Of a DNA stretch of 64,000 bases, positions 9,813 to 22,131 are shown one piece after another; position 1 is the first letter of the stretch, and each line of letters opens with the position of its first letter. This stretch comes from Magicicada septendecula (Eukaryota; Arthropoda; Insecta; Hemiptera; Cicadidae). The notes beneath the pieces were generated by a model that saw nothing but the letters and a program-made list of their open reading frames with translations, did no database searches and had not been told where the DNA came from. Made by a program: the position numbers and the translations under genes. The stretch covers positions 45,622,344 through 45,686,343 of the forward strand of contig CM068370.1 of NCBI GenBank assembly GCA_034769895.1. The letters are read 5' to 3'.

Positions 9813-12175
9813 CAGTAGAACCTCGTTATAACGGACCCCGTTACTACGGACTTCTTTTACAACCGACACGTCTTTTACGTCATACCCCCACCCCCTACTA
9901 ACTAAGTCAATGCACTGGAATGACTCACGTCCGCCCGCCAGTGCCGAATGACAGTTTTCAGAGACAAACACCCTTGTCAGGTATAAATCGTTGAAAGTTA
10001 AAACCCAACCCCAGTCCACCATTGAATTAACTGGTTTGAGAATTAACTGTTGAGATAATAACAACAAATACAGGAAACTGTTTGTTTGAATGGTAAGCGA
10101 AATGGAGTTGAAAATAAAGAAAGGTTAACGCCTTAGCCAGGTATATTTTCACTCCCATCACTACTGGTCAGTATTGTTCAGTTGTTTGTCGCAGACAGTC
10201 ACACGTCCTGCCTATAACTTTTTTAAATTTATTCAAATCATGTCGTTAAGTAAGCCAAGTGTAGGACAGAAACGGAAGCGTAAGGTGCTCAGTCTTCAAG
10301 ATAAACTCTCCAGTATAGAAAAATTAGAAAAAGGAGCGTCTGTTTCTAGCATTTCTCGTATGAAATCGGAAAACAAACCGTATCAGACATTAAAAAATCA
10401 AAAAATGACATTCGTAACTTTGTTCTCAAGTTCAATGTAGAAAAGGAGAAGAGTGCAGCTAAGCGTATGCGGCTGCCTTCTATGACAACACTGGATGATG
10501 CAGTCTACAAGTGGTTCTCTCAGCTTCGTTCATGTGGAATGGCTGTTAGAGGAATTGAAATTCAAGCGGCTGCCGAAAGACTCTCCAAACAGATGGGACT
10601 TGAACAGTTTAAAGCGAGCTCTGGTTGGCTATTTAGGTTTCGTCGAAGTCGCAACATTTCAACAAGAAGATTAGTGGGGAAATTCTTAGCGCAGACTTTG
10701 AAGCTGTTGAGCCTTTTATAAAAGAATTAGACGATTTGATTAAAAAATAAGGTCATCAATTGAGCCAAATTTATAACTTTGATGAGACAGGTTTGTTTTG
10801 GAGAACTCTACCTGACAATACACAAGCTTCAAAAGCCGAAAAAACTACGCCCGGTAGAAAAGTCAGCAAGGAGCGTGTGTCAGTTTTGTTGTGTGCAAAT
10901 GCAGACGGCACTCATATGCTTAAACCTGCTATCGTTGGTAAAAGCAAAAAACCAAAGGCACTTAAAAATGTGATGGACAATTTACCAGTTCACTATTATA
11001 GTTCCCGAAATTCGTGGTTTACAACTGAAATAACAAGTGATTGGTTTCATAAGAAAGCTGTGCCAGCAATTATAAATCACCAAATGGAAATTTTGAACAT
11101 TCCAAAAGGAAAACTAAAAGCTTTGGTTCTTTTGGATAATGCACCAACTCACCCTGATATTGACAAACTCTGCAGTCGAGAGAAGAAGGTAAAGTGTAAG
11201 TTCCTGCCTCCAAACACAACATCTGTGTTTCAGCCCATGGACCAAGGAGTAATTTATACTGCCAAGCGGCTTTATAGAAACAAATTTCTCAATGAAATCT
11301 TAGAAGTTGATGAGCCACCTGCTCTGCTGAAGAAGATAGAAGGGGCCAAAAGACTCTTCAAAACTTGAAGGCCTACAACATTCCATCTATGATTCACAAC
11401 TTTGCTGATGGTGTAAAAGAAATTAAACCAACTACTTTGGTGAACTCATGGAAAAAACTGTTAAAGAATGAAGAAGTATGTTTAGAAATAGAAAATTGTG
11501 AAACAGAAGATTTCCGTGAAACTTTGCAAAGAGAAGGGGAGGAAGAAGTTTTATTGGAAGATGTGGAGACCTGGCTTGAAGAAGATGAAGATGACCCTGG
11601 ATTCCACTTGTTGATGGAAGAGGAGATTGTTGGCAGTGTCACTGAGAAAGAAGACTCTTCGGAGGACGAGGAGGAAGACAATATTCAGGCAACAATAAAA
11701 GTGAGTGAAGTGAAAGATCATTTAAATTTTGTCATTGAATATGTTGAACAATCAAAAAATGAAAATGTGTTTGCTTACTATGAACACTTGCGGCATATTC
11801 GTCAGTTACTGACCAACGAAATAAATAACAAACAAACACAACAAAAAATCAATACTTTTTTCAAACCAGTTAATGTTAGTAGTAATAACCTAATGAATAA
11901 TAATGAACCAGGCCCTTCTTGTTCAAGAGAATAAAACAACAGAATGTATATAAAGTTTCAATTCTGGTCTATAATGTAAATATGAACAGTATAATCTCAT
12001 TTGTCATGTATGCTATGTAAAATGATGTCAAGTAAAAATAAACATGTTTTATACTTATTTACTGAGTTTTATTGATGTAAATACGACCTAACAAGACTTA
12101 TTTGTTATATAACGGACTTTCATTATAACAGACAACCTTGAGCCCCAATTAGTCCATTATAATGAGGTTCTACTG
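9813..12175 (+). mobile_element. Tigger/pogo DNA transposon
   Basis: Terminal inverted repeats CAGTAGAACCTCGTTATAACGGAC (split here: CAGTAGAACCTC then GTTATAACGGAC) and the right-hand counterpart ending GAGGTTCTACTG are flanked by TA (9811-9812 and 12176-12177). These are the hallmark ends and target of Tigger elements. It is full length (about 2.36 kb) and carries a frameshifted transposase. Confidence 0.92.
10240..11934 (+). pseudogene. Tigger/pogo transposase, frameshifted
   Basis: The family binds its own ends through CENP-B-type HTH domains and cuts with a DDE/D RNase H-like core. The start ATG at 10240 gives MSLSKPSVGQKRKR and a CENPB_N helix region. A frame change near 10380-10440 leads into a second HTH (about 10480-10700, TTLDDAVYKWFSQLR). 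An in-frame TAA at 10748-10750 precedes the catalytic core at 10760-11368: NFDETGLFW, then VLLDNAPTH, then FQPMDQG, the three acidic residues in the D-D-D pattern. A further stop or shift at about 11366 precedes an acidic C-terminus (11365-11934). At least three breaks make it dead, but the catalytic residues are still readable. Confidence 0.9.
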
Positions 12176-12485
12176 TATTACTAAATAATATACATTGGTT
12201 GATCCTGACCTAGGATTTAGGAGGTCAGGAATTAAGATTTACCTAAACAAGAAATGCAGTAGTTATTGAGGAAACAAAAAATCTGTCGCTTATCTTGTGA
12301 TGAATTAAAAGCCATGATAGCATATGTTATATAGCATCTGTTATTTACTGGCAGGAGTCTACAGTCTACATGGCAGAGTGGTTTGAGTCTATGCAAGGCA
12401 TTAATCATTATAATACCCACTTAGATTATGGTCCACCCAAACCATTATGGTCGAGCTCAAACAAAAGAACTTTTGGGACAGTCTG
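12176..12485. other. No gene recognised
   Basis: AT-rich spacer between the Tigger element and a mariner fragment. A short open frame from 12370 has no recognisable family and runs into the mariner fragment. Confidence 0.4.
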
Positions 12486-12815
12486 GATAGGAGATTTTCA
12501 ATCATCCCCCACACAACCGAGATATGGCAGTGAGCGAATATCACTTGTTCATGCATATGAAAAAGCAGCTGGCAACACAGCGCTTCAAAGATAATGAAGA
12601 GTTGACAGCAGCCGTTAACAAATGGCTGAAATCACAGGTGGCAGATTTTTATGATGAGGGCATTCGAAAATTTGTTAATCATTATGATAAGTGTTTGAAT
12701 CTGAATAGAGACTGTGGAAAATAGTCTAACAATGTAGTTTTCAATTATGTTAGTAACAAATTTTTTTTGATTTATTACAAAACGTAAGTTACTTTCTGGA
12801 CAGCATTGTGAATTA
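12486..12815 (+). pseudogene. Mariner 3' fragment
   Basis: Closely similar to the 3' quarter of the mariner at 23284-24608: a frame with HLFMHMKKQLATQRF and KFVNHYDKCLNLNRD, the stop at 12722-12724, then the 3' terminal repeat (aaaacgtaagttactttctggacag). The 5' three quarters, including the first catalytic residues, are missing. The outer few bases of the terminal repeat have drifted. Confidence 0.85.
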
Positions 12816-13105
12816 CAACCAACACTTTGTAAGTATGTTTATGACAAAACACAAGCTTCTGCCTTTAACAGGGTTGAACTGTGTTTGGGTTATATTGTGA
12901 ATAATTTATTCCACTTACTTACTTCAGACTTAAAACTCTCAATTACTTTTATGATCATGTGCTTTACATGTATGTTAGTAATAATATTTAAACAAAAAGT
13001 TTATATTACCCTATCTTGGTTTTTAAAACTAAAATGAGCATAAATTTATGATGAGCTTTAAAAACATTGTATGATGTAATAATTACACTCTACTTATTGC
13101 TTATG

Positions 13106-15686
13106 CAGGGTTCACACTATTTTTCATATTTTTATTTCCCTGACTTTCCATGACAATATTGAGAACTTTTCCCTGACAATCAAGATTTTTGAATATGGTA
13201 CTGTAATTTTTTCCAAATATCTATAAATATATTGAAATCAGAAGGTGATAATTTTTGTGAAGTTTAAAGGAAATAAATAATCAAAACTATGCAATTTTGT
13301 TTAACTGATTTTTTTTAATCGGCCTCCACCATCCCCATAGCCGTCCAACGCTCTCCTTGTTATTTTATTTGTGTCATATTTGACAAAACATTACATATTA
13401 CAAATTAAGAACAATACAAAGACAATTGTTTTCATTCTGTTCTAGTTACATAAAGTATATAAACTCAAAATTCAAACAAATCAGTAAAGCTAATTCGATT
13501 TCTTCTTCTCCAGCATCTGAATCTTTGCTTTTATGGCATCTTCTTCTTTAGCTGTCTGAAGTTTCAGCATCTTTCTTTGTTCTTCAAGTTTTTTTATCTC
13601 TACAGAAATTTTCCTTTTTTCAACTCGTTTCTTTTCTACTTCTTTCTGATTTTGTTTAGATTCCTTAAGATACTCTTCATACCTTCTATGAGCAGCCCTT
13701 ACATGTGTTAGCATTGTATAGGTGATGGGAATCTTTTCAATGTTTTTATAGAACCTGATTGCATTTTCAACAGTTCTTTGAGCAATGAGACTGTGTTCAG
13801 TTAAGTTTTCTATTAATAAGTTTTTATTGATAGAAAATCTACTTTCCACTGTTGCATTTCCATGTGAAAATATTAGACCAAGCTTCACAATATTCCACAG
13901 CTCTAAGTAATGTTGGTTTCCTAACAGCATTGATGAAAAGAAATCATCAAGTCTTACACTTGCTCTACTTTCAAAAAATTGTTTGAAGTTAAGCTCAAGA
14001 CAGGAATGGGCTTCCCCACAAAAGGAAGAGTATTGCCCTTTGGCTCTCTCTGCAACAACATCTGTAATTCTATTGTGAATATAAAATTCATCTACCAGCA
14101 ATGTGTATCTTATTTTGCCCTGTTGTGGTTGATGATAAATAAGACCAGGATCCAAAGATGATAGTCCCTGGACAATTTTATATTTTAGAGGACATCTTTC
14201 CAATATTTTCTCTTGTCATTTTAATTACGACAGTTTGACATTCCAGTTTAAATCTTAGGATCTCAGCTTTATTTGCTGTAACTTCTTTACGAATTTTTTT
14301 TGTCTGGAAGCCTATATCAATGTTTTTTACTTCACGTAAATTTTCTTTGTCATTCAGATCAAGGGAAAAAGTTTGCTCACTGATGTAGGTATTTTACTGG
14401 ACTTTACAAATCTTTCCATCAAATTTTGCAAAAGACTTTGTAGATCTGCATATAAGAAAGGAGCAAGAGGGTCAGAGGTTTGAAATTTTATTAAAAATGG
14501 CTCACATTCTTGAGAAATTGCCTTAAAAAATGACAATTTACATTTTAAAAACCCATCTTTAGTTTGAGTTACAACGTTTTTCAAAGGCTTAGTATGAAGT
14601 AATATCTGGTTATCAATATATTTCTTGATATCATCAAAAATGGTTAAAACTCTATCAATAGAGGGAACATTCTCAAGCCACCTGGTTGTACAATGTTTTA
14701 GAGGAAACAATGTTTTTCCAGTAAGAGATGTGAATTGTGCACAACGGGCTGGAGAATCATGAAATATATAGTAAACATCACGTAGATAACTATCCACATC
14801 CCACTTGACAGCCTGCAGCCCAGTTTTTACTGCGCCATTTATAACATGTAGCCCACAAACTCCACCATTTATCAGTAATTTCCCATTAGGATCATCTTTT
14901 ATTCTTTCATCCAACTTTTTCAGGAAACTTAAATTAACATTGGGTCCATCCATAGAAACTTGGAGAACATTTTTTAATTGCAATGGATGGATTCCTTTGA
15001 TGAAATTGTCCAAAAGATCTTGTGCTGTAGCTCTGTCCAAAAAAACACTGTTGAAATATTCACTTTGCACTCTACTTCTATTAATGTCAAAATATTTTAC
15101 AAATATGTCCGTCTGACCCCTTTGAATGACTTTGTTGAGAGACTCATCAAAACATATGACAAAATCATCACTCTGACTTATTCTATTTTTCATTTTATGA
15201 AAAAAATTTGGAGAAAGACCATGATTAATGAGATATTTGCATTTTGTAGCTCCCATTTTGAAGTTTGAAGCTATGGTACTGTCAGAAAACATCAATTTGA
15301 ATAAATCACCTATATCTTTACACATTTATATCTTACACGTATTTAGTGAAATAAAAAAATGTGTAAGCTTACTAGAAGGCAAAATTGTATCAATACACAT
15401 TGTAATAGTACCATGTTATAACATACTTACACACTAGTACTCCAATTCAGCTGATGTCACAAGACAGTTAAAAACAATCAACACTTCTAATGAATCCAGA
15501 TCTGTGTCTTCTCCTTTTTTTGCAAAAACCACAGTAAGAGAATCCGGTGAAAACTTCCCTGACATTTTTCTGAAAACTAGCTGATTTTCCTGACTTTAGA
15601 CATATTTCAAACAGTTTCCCTGACTTTCCCTGACCTTTTTTTATTTCCCTGACATTCCCTGACTTTCCAGTTAACTGTGAACCATG
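13106..15686 (-). mobile_element. hAT-like transposon with 5-bp target duplication
   Basis: The left end CAGGGTTCACAC and the inverse of the right end CATGGTTCACAG are short terminal inverted repeats. They are flanked by perfect ttatg duplications (13101-13105 and 15687-15691). Subterminal tccctgac motifs are repeated several times at both ends in the same orientation, possible transposase binding sites. The inside encodes a broken hAT-like transposase on the minus strand. Most hAT elements make 8-bp duplications; 5-bp variants are known (hAT5-like), so assignment to that branch is inference. Confidence 0.8.
13490..15325 (-). pseudogene. hAT-like transposase, interrupted
   Basis: Two long minus-strand frames cover most of a transposase. 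The first (15325-14354, 323 aa) starts MCKDIGDLFKLMFSD and contains an RNase H-like beginning VICFDESLN, a VSMDGPNVN block with the second Asp, a GVCGLHVIN segment resembling the hAT C/D-x2-H motif, and CTTRWLENV. The second (14203-13490, 237 aa) contains LIFSHGNATVESRFSINK, resembling the hAT dimerisation region with the third acidic residue, and ends in a lysine-rich coiled coil. Between them (14204-14353) coding continues in another frame, so at least one shift breaks the gene. A short upstream frame at about 15435-15563 may be an N-terminal exon. It would cut and join DNA at element ends. Confidence 0.75.
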
Positions 15687-15879
15687 TTATGTTTCCTTTT
15701 ATCTTATTTAGAATAAGTTTTCGAAAATGCAAGAATATAGATAGCCAGTGTAAATACATTTTGTCTAACACCAACAGAACTTATTTTAACTTCATTTATT
15801 TAAAAAAAGTTCTGATGATATTAATGCTTTGACAAAAGTTACTTAATAAAGTAAACTGAATCTCAGAAAAATTAACAAA

Positions 15880-16080
15880 AACCGACAGTGATCCAAGTCA
15901 ACTCAGAGGAAGACTGAGAAGAGGTGGATGGAGTGTGCTGAGGAGGACCTGTGAACCATGGAGATCAGAGGATGGATCCTGTTGTTGCTGAGAAAGAAGG
16001 GAATGGTGTAGGATTGTTGAGGAGGTCGAATCTCGTTGACGGGTGTAGAGCCAGAGGAAGAAGAAGACTCCAGAACAATT
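15880..16080 (+). pseudogene. LINE tail fragment
   Basis: A decayed reading resembles the end of endonuclease-RT LINEs: KRWMECAEEDL, then TMEIRGWILLLL, then a terminal EPEEEEDSRT piece, split over frames. It matches the basic W-x-D...DL...W motif of other LINE ends in this window. Old and broken. Confidence 0.45.
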
Positions 16081-17390
16081 TTTTAGAAGAATAAACTAAA
16101 ATACGAAAATTAATAGCATCTTTTGTACCACTGAAGTACCTTATGCAGTGCTGGCTGCTATTTTCAGCAAAGAAAGGCAAACAGCATGGTCAGCACTACA
16201 GTTCTACCACCCATTATTATTCTCGGACGTTATCCCAGACACTCATTTTCACAATCTGTTATCAGGTTGGGGCTGAAAACGCATCTTGATTTTTTTTATG
16301 GTGCTGCTTAAGAACCGAACACAGAATTTCTATAAAAAGTATTTCAAAAAGTACTGGATAAAAAGCAAATGTTCAGGTACAAAAAGTTATTACTTCACAA
16401 TAAAATTACTGTTAAGTATTATTTTAGTGAATATTATTATATATTATTACACACTGATACATATTCTTCTAATGGTGAATGTTTATTTCAGTTCTATAAT
16501 AGTGCTCAGTACTCTTTTATAACACCCATAACAGTGAAACATGAAATACTAACAAAAATTTGTTAAATTTTTCTCAACTTTGGAAAACATTAATCTGAAA
16601 TGATCGTATATACTCAGATTACAGGTATTTTTACTGCAGTTAAAAGCATGACAGGTGTTTGGCAACAACACCTTGAATTGTTATTTGTACTCTGAACAGC
16701 TTGTAGTAATTTGCACACACGCACACACACAAAATTGACGACTGTCAAAAACTAGTGGCCGTCTAACTTGCTCACAACTACTAGTGTAAATGTTTACACA
16801 GATGTCGTCAAGTAAACACACTATTACTGGTTACTCTGCTCAACCCATCGTTACTATGATCTATTCACAACAGCAAGTCAGTAAATATAGTGTAAAAGAA
16901 CAGGTTTCTTCAGTACAGCTCAGTGGGACTGATTTCTAGTCCGTTCTGAAGATTTCTATGACTTCAATACAGATGGAAACTTCACTGTCCATCACACTTC
17001 AGTAGGGTTAACTATTACAACTTCTGTGTTCCCCACATTGTGTGTTCTACCCAAAACATCTAGATTCCCTTGGATGAAGCGGTCCCTATTTCTAAACTTC
17101 CTTTACCTATCCAAGTGGCCTCTCATATATATGTGAAACTCTGGCAAAACCTCACAAAACATTACATAATGATAATCGTGTTCACTTGACAAATGACTTT
17201 TTACTGCAATAATTACAGTTTACACCTTGTCAATGTCCCTAAATGGATGACAATGAAGTACCTTATGATGACAGCGAAATAAAATGCCCCTAAATGGATG
17301 AAATTTGGAGGCTTCCTGATAATAGTATCCCCCCAGCCATCAGAACAGTAAAAAATTAATAGTAATTGACATATTTCTACAGTGATTTCT
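16081..17390. other. No gene recognised
   Basis: AT-rich, with scattered short open frames lacking family motifs. A near-repeat of ccctaaatggatga occurs at about 17236 and 17287. Nothing else was supported. Confidence 0.4.
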
Positions 17391-17395
17391 TAAAT

Positions 17396-17995
17396 CGAAT
17401 CTGTAAAGATTCTGGATTACAAATATCCACACTTAAGACCAAGGTGATGGCTTTTCGTGGAACTGACCCCGTTCGGAAAAAATTGTAATAGTTGGTACTA
17501 TTCTAGAACAAGTCACAAATTTTGAATACCTGGGCTACAGTGTCTCCAATATAAGCAACGAGGTTGTGAATAAGTTGCATAAGTTCAACCTTATATGCAG
17601 GACCATCGGACAAACTATTAAGTCGGCAAGTAAAGAAACACCTAAAATTCTACAAGGTGATGGCCCTTCCCACACTTCTTATGGGTCTGGGAATTGGACT
17701 TTAATGAAAGGCCAGGCCAGTCATATCCAAGTGGCTGAAATGAGATTTCTCAGGCACATGGCAGGGTATACTCTCCACGATCATAGAAGAAACACAGATA
17801 TATGGCAGGAACTGAATATTATGAGTATACTAAACAGGATTGCCCAGTATCGGCTGAATTGGTGGGAACATCTTTGCCGAATAGACGGATAGGTATGGGA
17901 CATCCGAGGAAGTGCTGGAGTGGCCACCTCTAGACTTTGTCTGTTTGAGACCAGAACAAACCATCCTTGGTTTAATCCTTGCAGCAGATGATGAT
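17396..17995 (+). pseudogene. LINE reverse-transcriptase C-terminal region
   Basis: Readable motifs in order: VTNFEYLGYSVS near 17515 (the post-catalytic YLG block), VAEMRFLRHMAGYT near 17740, and RIAQYRLNWWEHLCRIDG ending at a TAG at 17890. A frame-shifted terminal segment continues to a GAT-rich tail near 17985. This is the endonuclease-RT LINE tail; a sister fragment lies at 59740-60085. The RT catalytic core is absent here, so it is 5'-truncated and broken. Confidence 0.7.
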
Positions 17996-18009
17996 GACAT
18001 ATTTCTTAA

Positions 18010-18409
18010 TTATACAAACAACAGCACATTCAAATATCTGTCTCGTGATAACTTAATACCAGGGCTCACTAATGTTCCATTTCCTTACCAGATCATCAAT
18101 ATAAATGTTAAAAAGAGTAGATGATATACAGCACCCTTGTCTAACACCTTGATTGACAGATATTTGTTGAGATATCCTACAATTATTTTTGACAGTTATT
18201 GTTGTTCCACTATAGTACTATAAGTTGTTGTATAGTATTATAAGTTGTTGTAAGGCCTTCTCAAAGTCAACGAAAGCTACATGCATTTCTTTATCGAACT
18301 CGTGATGCTTCTCAATTATTTGTGTAATAACAAAAGCATTGTACAAGATCTGCTCTTCGTGAAACCCTTTCGTTCTTCCAAAATAAGATGGCCTGCAAAT
18401 AGTCTGCAC
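18010..18409 (-). pseudogene. LINE reverse-transcriptase core fragment
   Basis: Minus strand: GFHEEQILYNAFVITQIIEKHHEF followed by HVAFVDFEKAL (18400-18240) matches the RT segment with the first catalytic Asp region. Further on, NQGVRQGCCISSTLFNIYIDDL (about 18160-18090) is the classic QG-x2-QG block. The F/Y-x-DD active site is not intact. It abuts the plus-strand LINE tail ending near 17995, so two LINE copies meet tail to tail or one was rearranged. Confidence 0.75.
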
Positions 18410-19189
18410 ATGGTGATTTATGAATTCTTAAATTCGGTGATTTTCCTAATTCTTTACAAAATTAAGTTGTGCTAAAAACAATTTCTATTAAAAATAAAAT
18501 TTTCTTTATCACTGCACTTGATAACAATGAATAGGCACCCATTCGTTCATTATATAACGAATACACTCATCCAGGCAGTCCTCTGTAATTTGTTGCAAAT
18601 TAGTTGGATTGTAATACAAACGTACACACTATAAAATTACAATACTAACAATTGCAGTCTGTTATCTTCTCGTTGCTTATCACCGCAGCAATCAATACGA
18701 GAATTAGGCCTGCTGAATATTTTAATGTTCGGCTTGACCTTTCACCAGATTTACTAACATTCTTTGTTTGTATCAATTACTCACAATGTGTTTTGAACGT
18801 GGTAACTCCGATGACCTCTGCTCCGATACATATTATCTACAGAATACTTACAACATATACACACAGTACATCTCACAGTGCAAAAATTAATTTATATACA
18901 TATTAAATTGTGTGTATCGTTGAGTGGTGTACAAAATTGAAATATCTTTTTGATCCTCTAAAAATTGAAATCTTTACGTTGAACTGCCATCCAATACTAA
19001 ACTGGCAAAATAGGAGTACTCGCTAATTTTTAAAAATGATAAAACACATTTTTCTTGACCGTCTATACACAAAAGTAATATAAAAGTTGGCACTTCCACT
19101 CTCTAAGAAACATAGCACATAATATAATATGATTAGTGTGTGCAATCACGCACGCACACACACATTATTTATTTAATATAACTATTTTA
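18410..19189. other. No gene recognised
   Basis: AT-rich sequence with weak open frames only. Confidence 0.4.
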
Positions 19190-19530
19190 CCTCAAGGTAT
19201 ATTATTTCCTTATTTGGAACCTGTTTTGTGAATCCTATTTTTCTCATCCTCAGCCATCTTAATTTTGGATCTTGTTGAGTATTTGTGTTCCAGTTGGTTG
19301 TTGCTATGGTTTCCTGTTGGCTTTTGGTATTTTAAATTAGTATTAGCACACCCACACGCACACACCAATACCAATTTAACATACCAAAAGCCAACAGGAA
19401 ACCATATAGCAACAACCAACCCGAACACAAATACTCACCAACATCCAAAATAAGATGACTAGGATGGGGAAAATAGGATTCCCGAAACATGTTCCAAATA
19501 AGGAAGTAATATATCTTGAGGTAAAATCAA
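19190..19530. mobile_element. PLE terminal foldback
   Basis: Two roughly 160-bp arms (19190-19345 and about 19365-19524) are inverted copies sharing the proline/threonine-type coding end and tail seen at 28376-28645 and 29610-29870. Each contains a hammerhead-like core. On the minus strand of the left arm it is CTGAGGA with AAAA as second box. On the plus strand of the right arm GAAA is intact but the first box is one base short (CTAGGA). The element was later separated from its upstream portion at 20173 by a LINE. Confidence 0.65.
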
Positions 19531-19534
19531 TCAA

Positions 19535-20172
19535 TCAACCATAGCTCTACAACCCTTGATGGGTCTTGGCCTGCTCCAAGAGTCCATTCCATTCCTCCCT
19601 ATTGCACACCTTGGCTTTCCAGTTTCTTATGTTCAGCTTTCCGAGGTCCTACTCTATCTGGTCTTTGAATCTAATTCGGGGTCTTCTCCTTTTTCTACTA
19701 CCCATTGGTTTCTGGTAGAAAATATGTTTCGTAGGCTGTCCTTCCTCCATTATCTCTATGAGTCCAACCCACCTTAGCCTGTGTATTTTGATTAGCCTGA
19801 CAACGTCCAGCTATTTGTAAAGGTGGTATAGTTCATAATTATAGCGCCTACACCACATTCCATTTTCTTGTACTCCTCTAAATGTTGTTCTTAGAATCCG
19901 TCTTTCACAGCAACCTAGAAGTTTCTCGCTATTTTTTGCCACTGTCCAGGTTTCTGAAGCATAATATGTCAACACTGGCCTGATAAGTGTTTTGTAGATT
20001 TTGAATTTTGTGCTTCTTGAGATGAAGCTAGATGTCAGGTGCTTTTTTTAATCCATGATATGTTTTATTTGCGAGATATATTCTTCCTCTTATTTCAGTG
20101 TTGATTTCGTTAGTGCTGTTTATCTGGGAGCCAAGATATATGAACTCTTTTACTGCCTCTATTTGATTCTTT
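19535..20172 (-). pseudogene. LINE C-terminal region, minus strand
   Basis: Minus-strand reading from 20172: KNQIEAVKEFIYLGSQINS, TEIRGRIYLANKTYHGL, then in other frames WVGHIER-like, RPRIRFKDQIESDLGKL-like and EWNGLLEQAKTHQGL-like blocks ending near 19545. These are the RT-distal part and basic tail of an RTE-like LINE. Several frameshifts are needed to follow it, so it is dead. It separates two PLE-derived segments and probably inserted between them. Confidence 0.65.
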
Positions 20173-20218
20173 TTCCAATCTGACGATGAGCTGAGAAGCT
20201 TGAAAGCGCTAATTGGAA
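20173..20218 (+). ncRNA. Hammerhead ribozyme (PLE type), complete core
   Basis: Stem I TTCCAAT (20173-20179) pairs perfectly with ATTGGAA (20212-20218). Box 1 CTGACGA is at 20180-20186. Stem II pairs AGCT with AGCT around GAGA. Box 2 GAAA is at 20202-20205. The next bases GCGCT let A-G pair C-U with a two-base loop, and the cleavage nucleotide is A20211. All invariant hammerhead core bases are present. Type-I hammerheads with minimal stem III are known in Penelope-like elements; the role is presumably RNA self-cleavage. Confidence 0.8.
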
Positions 20219-20272
20219 TAATTTTTCTATAGTGGTGTCCAACAGTGATAATCCTGTTTGAGGTAAAACAGT
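20219..20272 (+). mobile_element. PLE pLTR fragment downstream of the ribozyme
   Basis: The stretch aataatttttctatagtggtgt...caacagtgat is shared with 28701-28745 and, inverted, with about 27060-27115, identifying a PLE terminal segment. Confidence 0.6.
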
Positions 20273-20554
20273 TATAAATATTAAATAAATAATTTAAGCA
20301 TCACGAAATTGACTGTTGCAAAAATTGTGGTGTGTGTGTGCAGTAAATTGTTGTCTTTCTACTGTGGTGGTCACTCATGGAATACGAGTTCTAACCAAAA
20401 ATATCCGACCACTTTGAATATTACACAACTGCACTGTATAACTCAGTAGCCAATCAGACGGGACCTTTTGATACGTGTGAACATTCATTGATATACTGTT
20501 AGCTGTGAGTCATGTATTGTATGTGACTGTTGTATTCATAACGCGTTAAAAACT

Positions 20555-20960
20555 AGATCATAAATTTGTATTGAATTCTGCATCAAACTTGAACATTCGT
20601 CCACTGAAACTATCACAAAGATTAATATAACTTTCAGAAAGGATTCAACGAGTGGTATGGAGCTAATACTATGGAAACACTTTAAAGAAGGTCGGGAATC
20701 TGTTAAAAGCGATCCACGTTCTGGAAGGACTTCAAGAAGCGGACCATCCGAAAATGATAAATGCTTGTGTGATAAATGCAAATTGAAATCCGACTGCAAG
20801 AATTAGGGAAGATCTGGGTATTCCGTGGACTTGTGTTTCCATGTTCGCTATGTCCAATAGCTAATACTATTGCTAAAGCAAAAAGTATTCCATACCGAGT
20901 TCCACAACGCCTGCTCAGTACTGATAACAGTGGCCCAGACTTTGCCAAAAAAAGATCATA
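20555..20960 (+). pseudogene. Mariner N-terminal (HTH) fragment
   Basis: A decayed translation reads HFKEGRESVKSDPRSGRTS, the inter-HTH stretch typical of mariner transposases, then IREDLGIPWTCVSMF near 20800. Frames shift several times and the DDD core is absent. It is a different lineage from the mariner at 23284. Confidence 0.6.
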
Positions 20961-20989
20961 ACTGGAGAAGAGTCATGAGCTTGTTGCTA

Positions 20990-21215
20990 TGACCCCGAAC
21001 CAAAAGCCAAATCTTCCCAATGTGGAAGAAAATTATGAATACGACAGTGATGGACAACAAGTGTTTATACAACAGAATCTCACAGCTAACCGAATAGTTC
21101 AAAACATTAATGAATCCTCACGCACACATCAACAGGTCCCATCTGACTCATTACTGAATTACAGTGGTTTTGCACAGCAGTCCCCAAAATATTCAAAAGG
21201 TTGGATATTTTTTAG
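20990..21215 (+). CDS. Unidentified open frame, possible exon
   Basis: Open for about 104 codons from ATG 20989-20991 to TAG at 21301-21303. The first 75 residues are rich in N, Q, S and E (PNVEENYEYDSDGQQVF) and look more protein-like than the rest. A weak AAG|GTTGGA donor lies near 21208. It has no recognisable domain and directly follows a mariner fragment, so it could equally be transposon-derived or chance. Confidence 0.2.
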
Positions 21216-21303
21216 TCACACTTCGTACAAAAAAGGTCAGGATGCAATAAACACCAAAACGAAACTCAATTGTACTGTACATGTTAGGTTTTTTACATTA
21301 TAG

Positions 21304-22123
21304 TGCTAATGCTTTCCTTTTCATTGGCATTCTTTTGGTCAGAACCAACTCGTAATTAATCACAGGAAACTAGATACCAAAAATACTGGCACACTAGTTT
21401 TATCAACATTTCAAATTAACAAACTGGGAAATGACAATACATACTGGGCACAAATGTTGGAAACACGCTGCCAACATTCTTTCTCTAAATTAACGAGTTT
21501 GATATCAACTGTTGTCAACAATGTTGGGAACAAATCTTGCTACCATTAGATATTACTGGATTATTTTTGAAAGTTTGTTGCTAATATTAAACCCACCTGA
21601 ATAGGTACTATCGTTTCGAAGATGCTGTTTGGTTGAAATTTGTCAACATGATTTATATATAGTCAACTGAAAGGATGTCAACAGTAAGAAAAACATGTCA
21701 ACTAACTTCAGGCTGATTGATACAAACAGCTTAAAGAGCAGACAGATAGAAAAGAATCTAAATTATTCTTTAGATTTATATAGTAGTATGTATTCATAAC
21801 AGAAGTGTCAAATACACTCTCCCACAAGTTACCCAAAGCTGTTCCCACCTGTTTGGAATTAATTAACGTAATTTGAAAAGATCTCACTAAATACTCTGCA
21901 AAACGTTAAACGAGTTTTAGTTTAAACAACACCCAAAGAAGATGAGAACCAACTTCGAATATCTGATGCAGGAGTACTAGTTCTTTCTGCAAAGCAGAGT
22001 TTTTACTTTAAATTTTAAGTTTTTTTGTCAACCAACAAAGTATCATTAAGTTCAAAAACATGCCCAGGTTTATATTACAAACAAAATTATATTAGATCCA
22101 AATTCATTCATTTATACAATATT
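21304..22123. other. No gene recognised
   Basis: AT-rich, no coding signal and no recognisable repeat ends. Confidence 0.4.
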
Positions 22124-22131
22124 ACAGAATG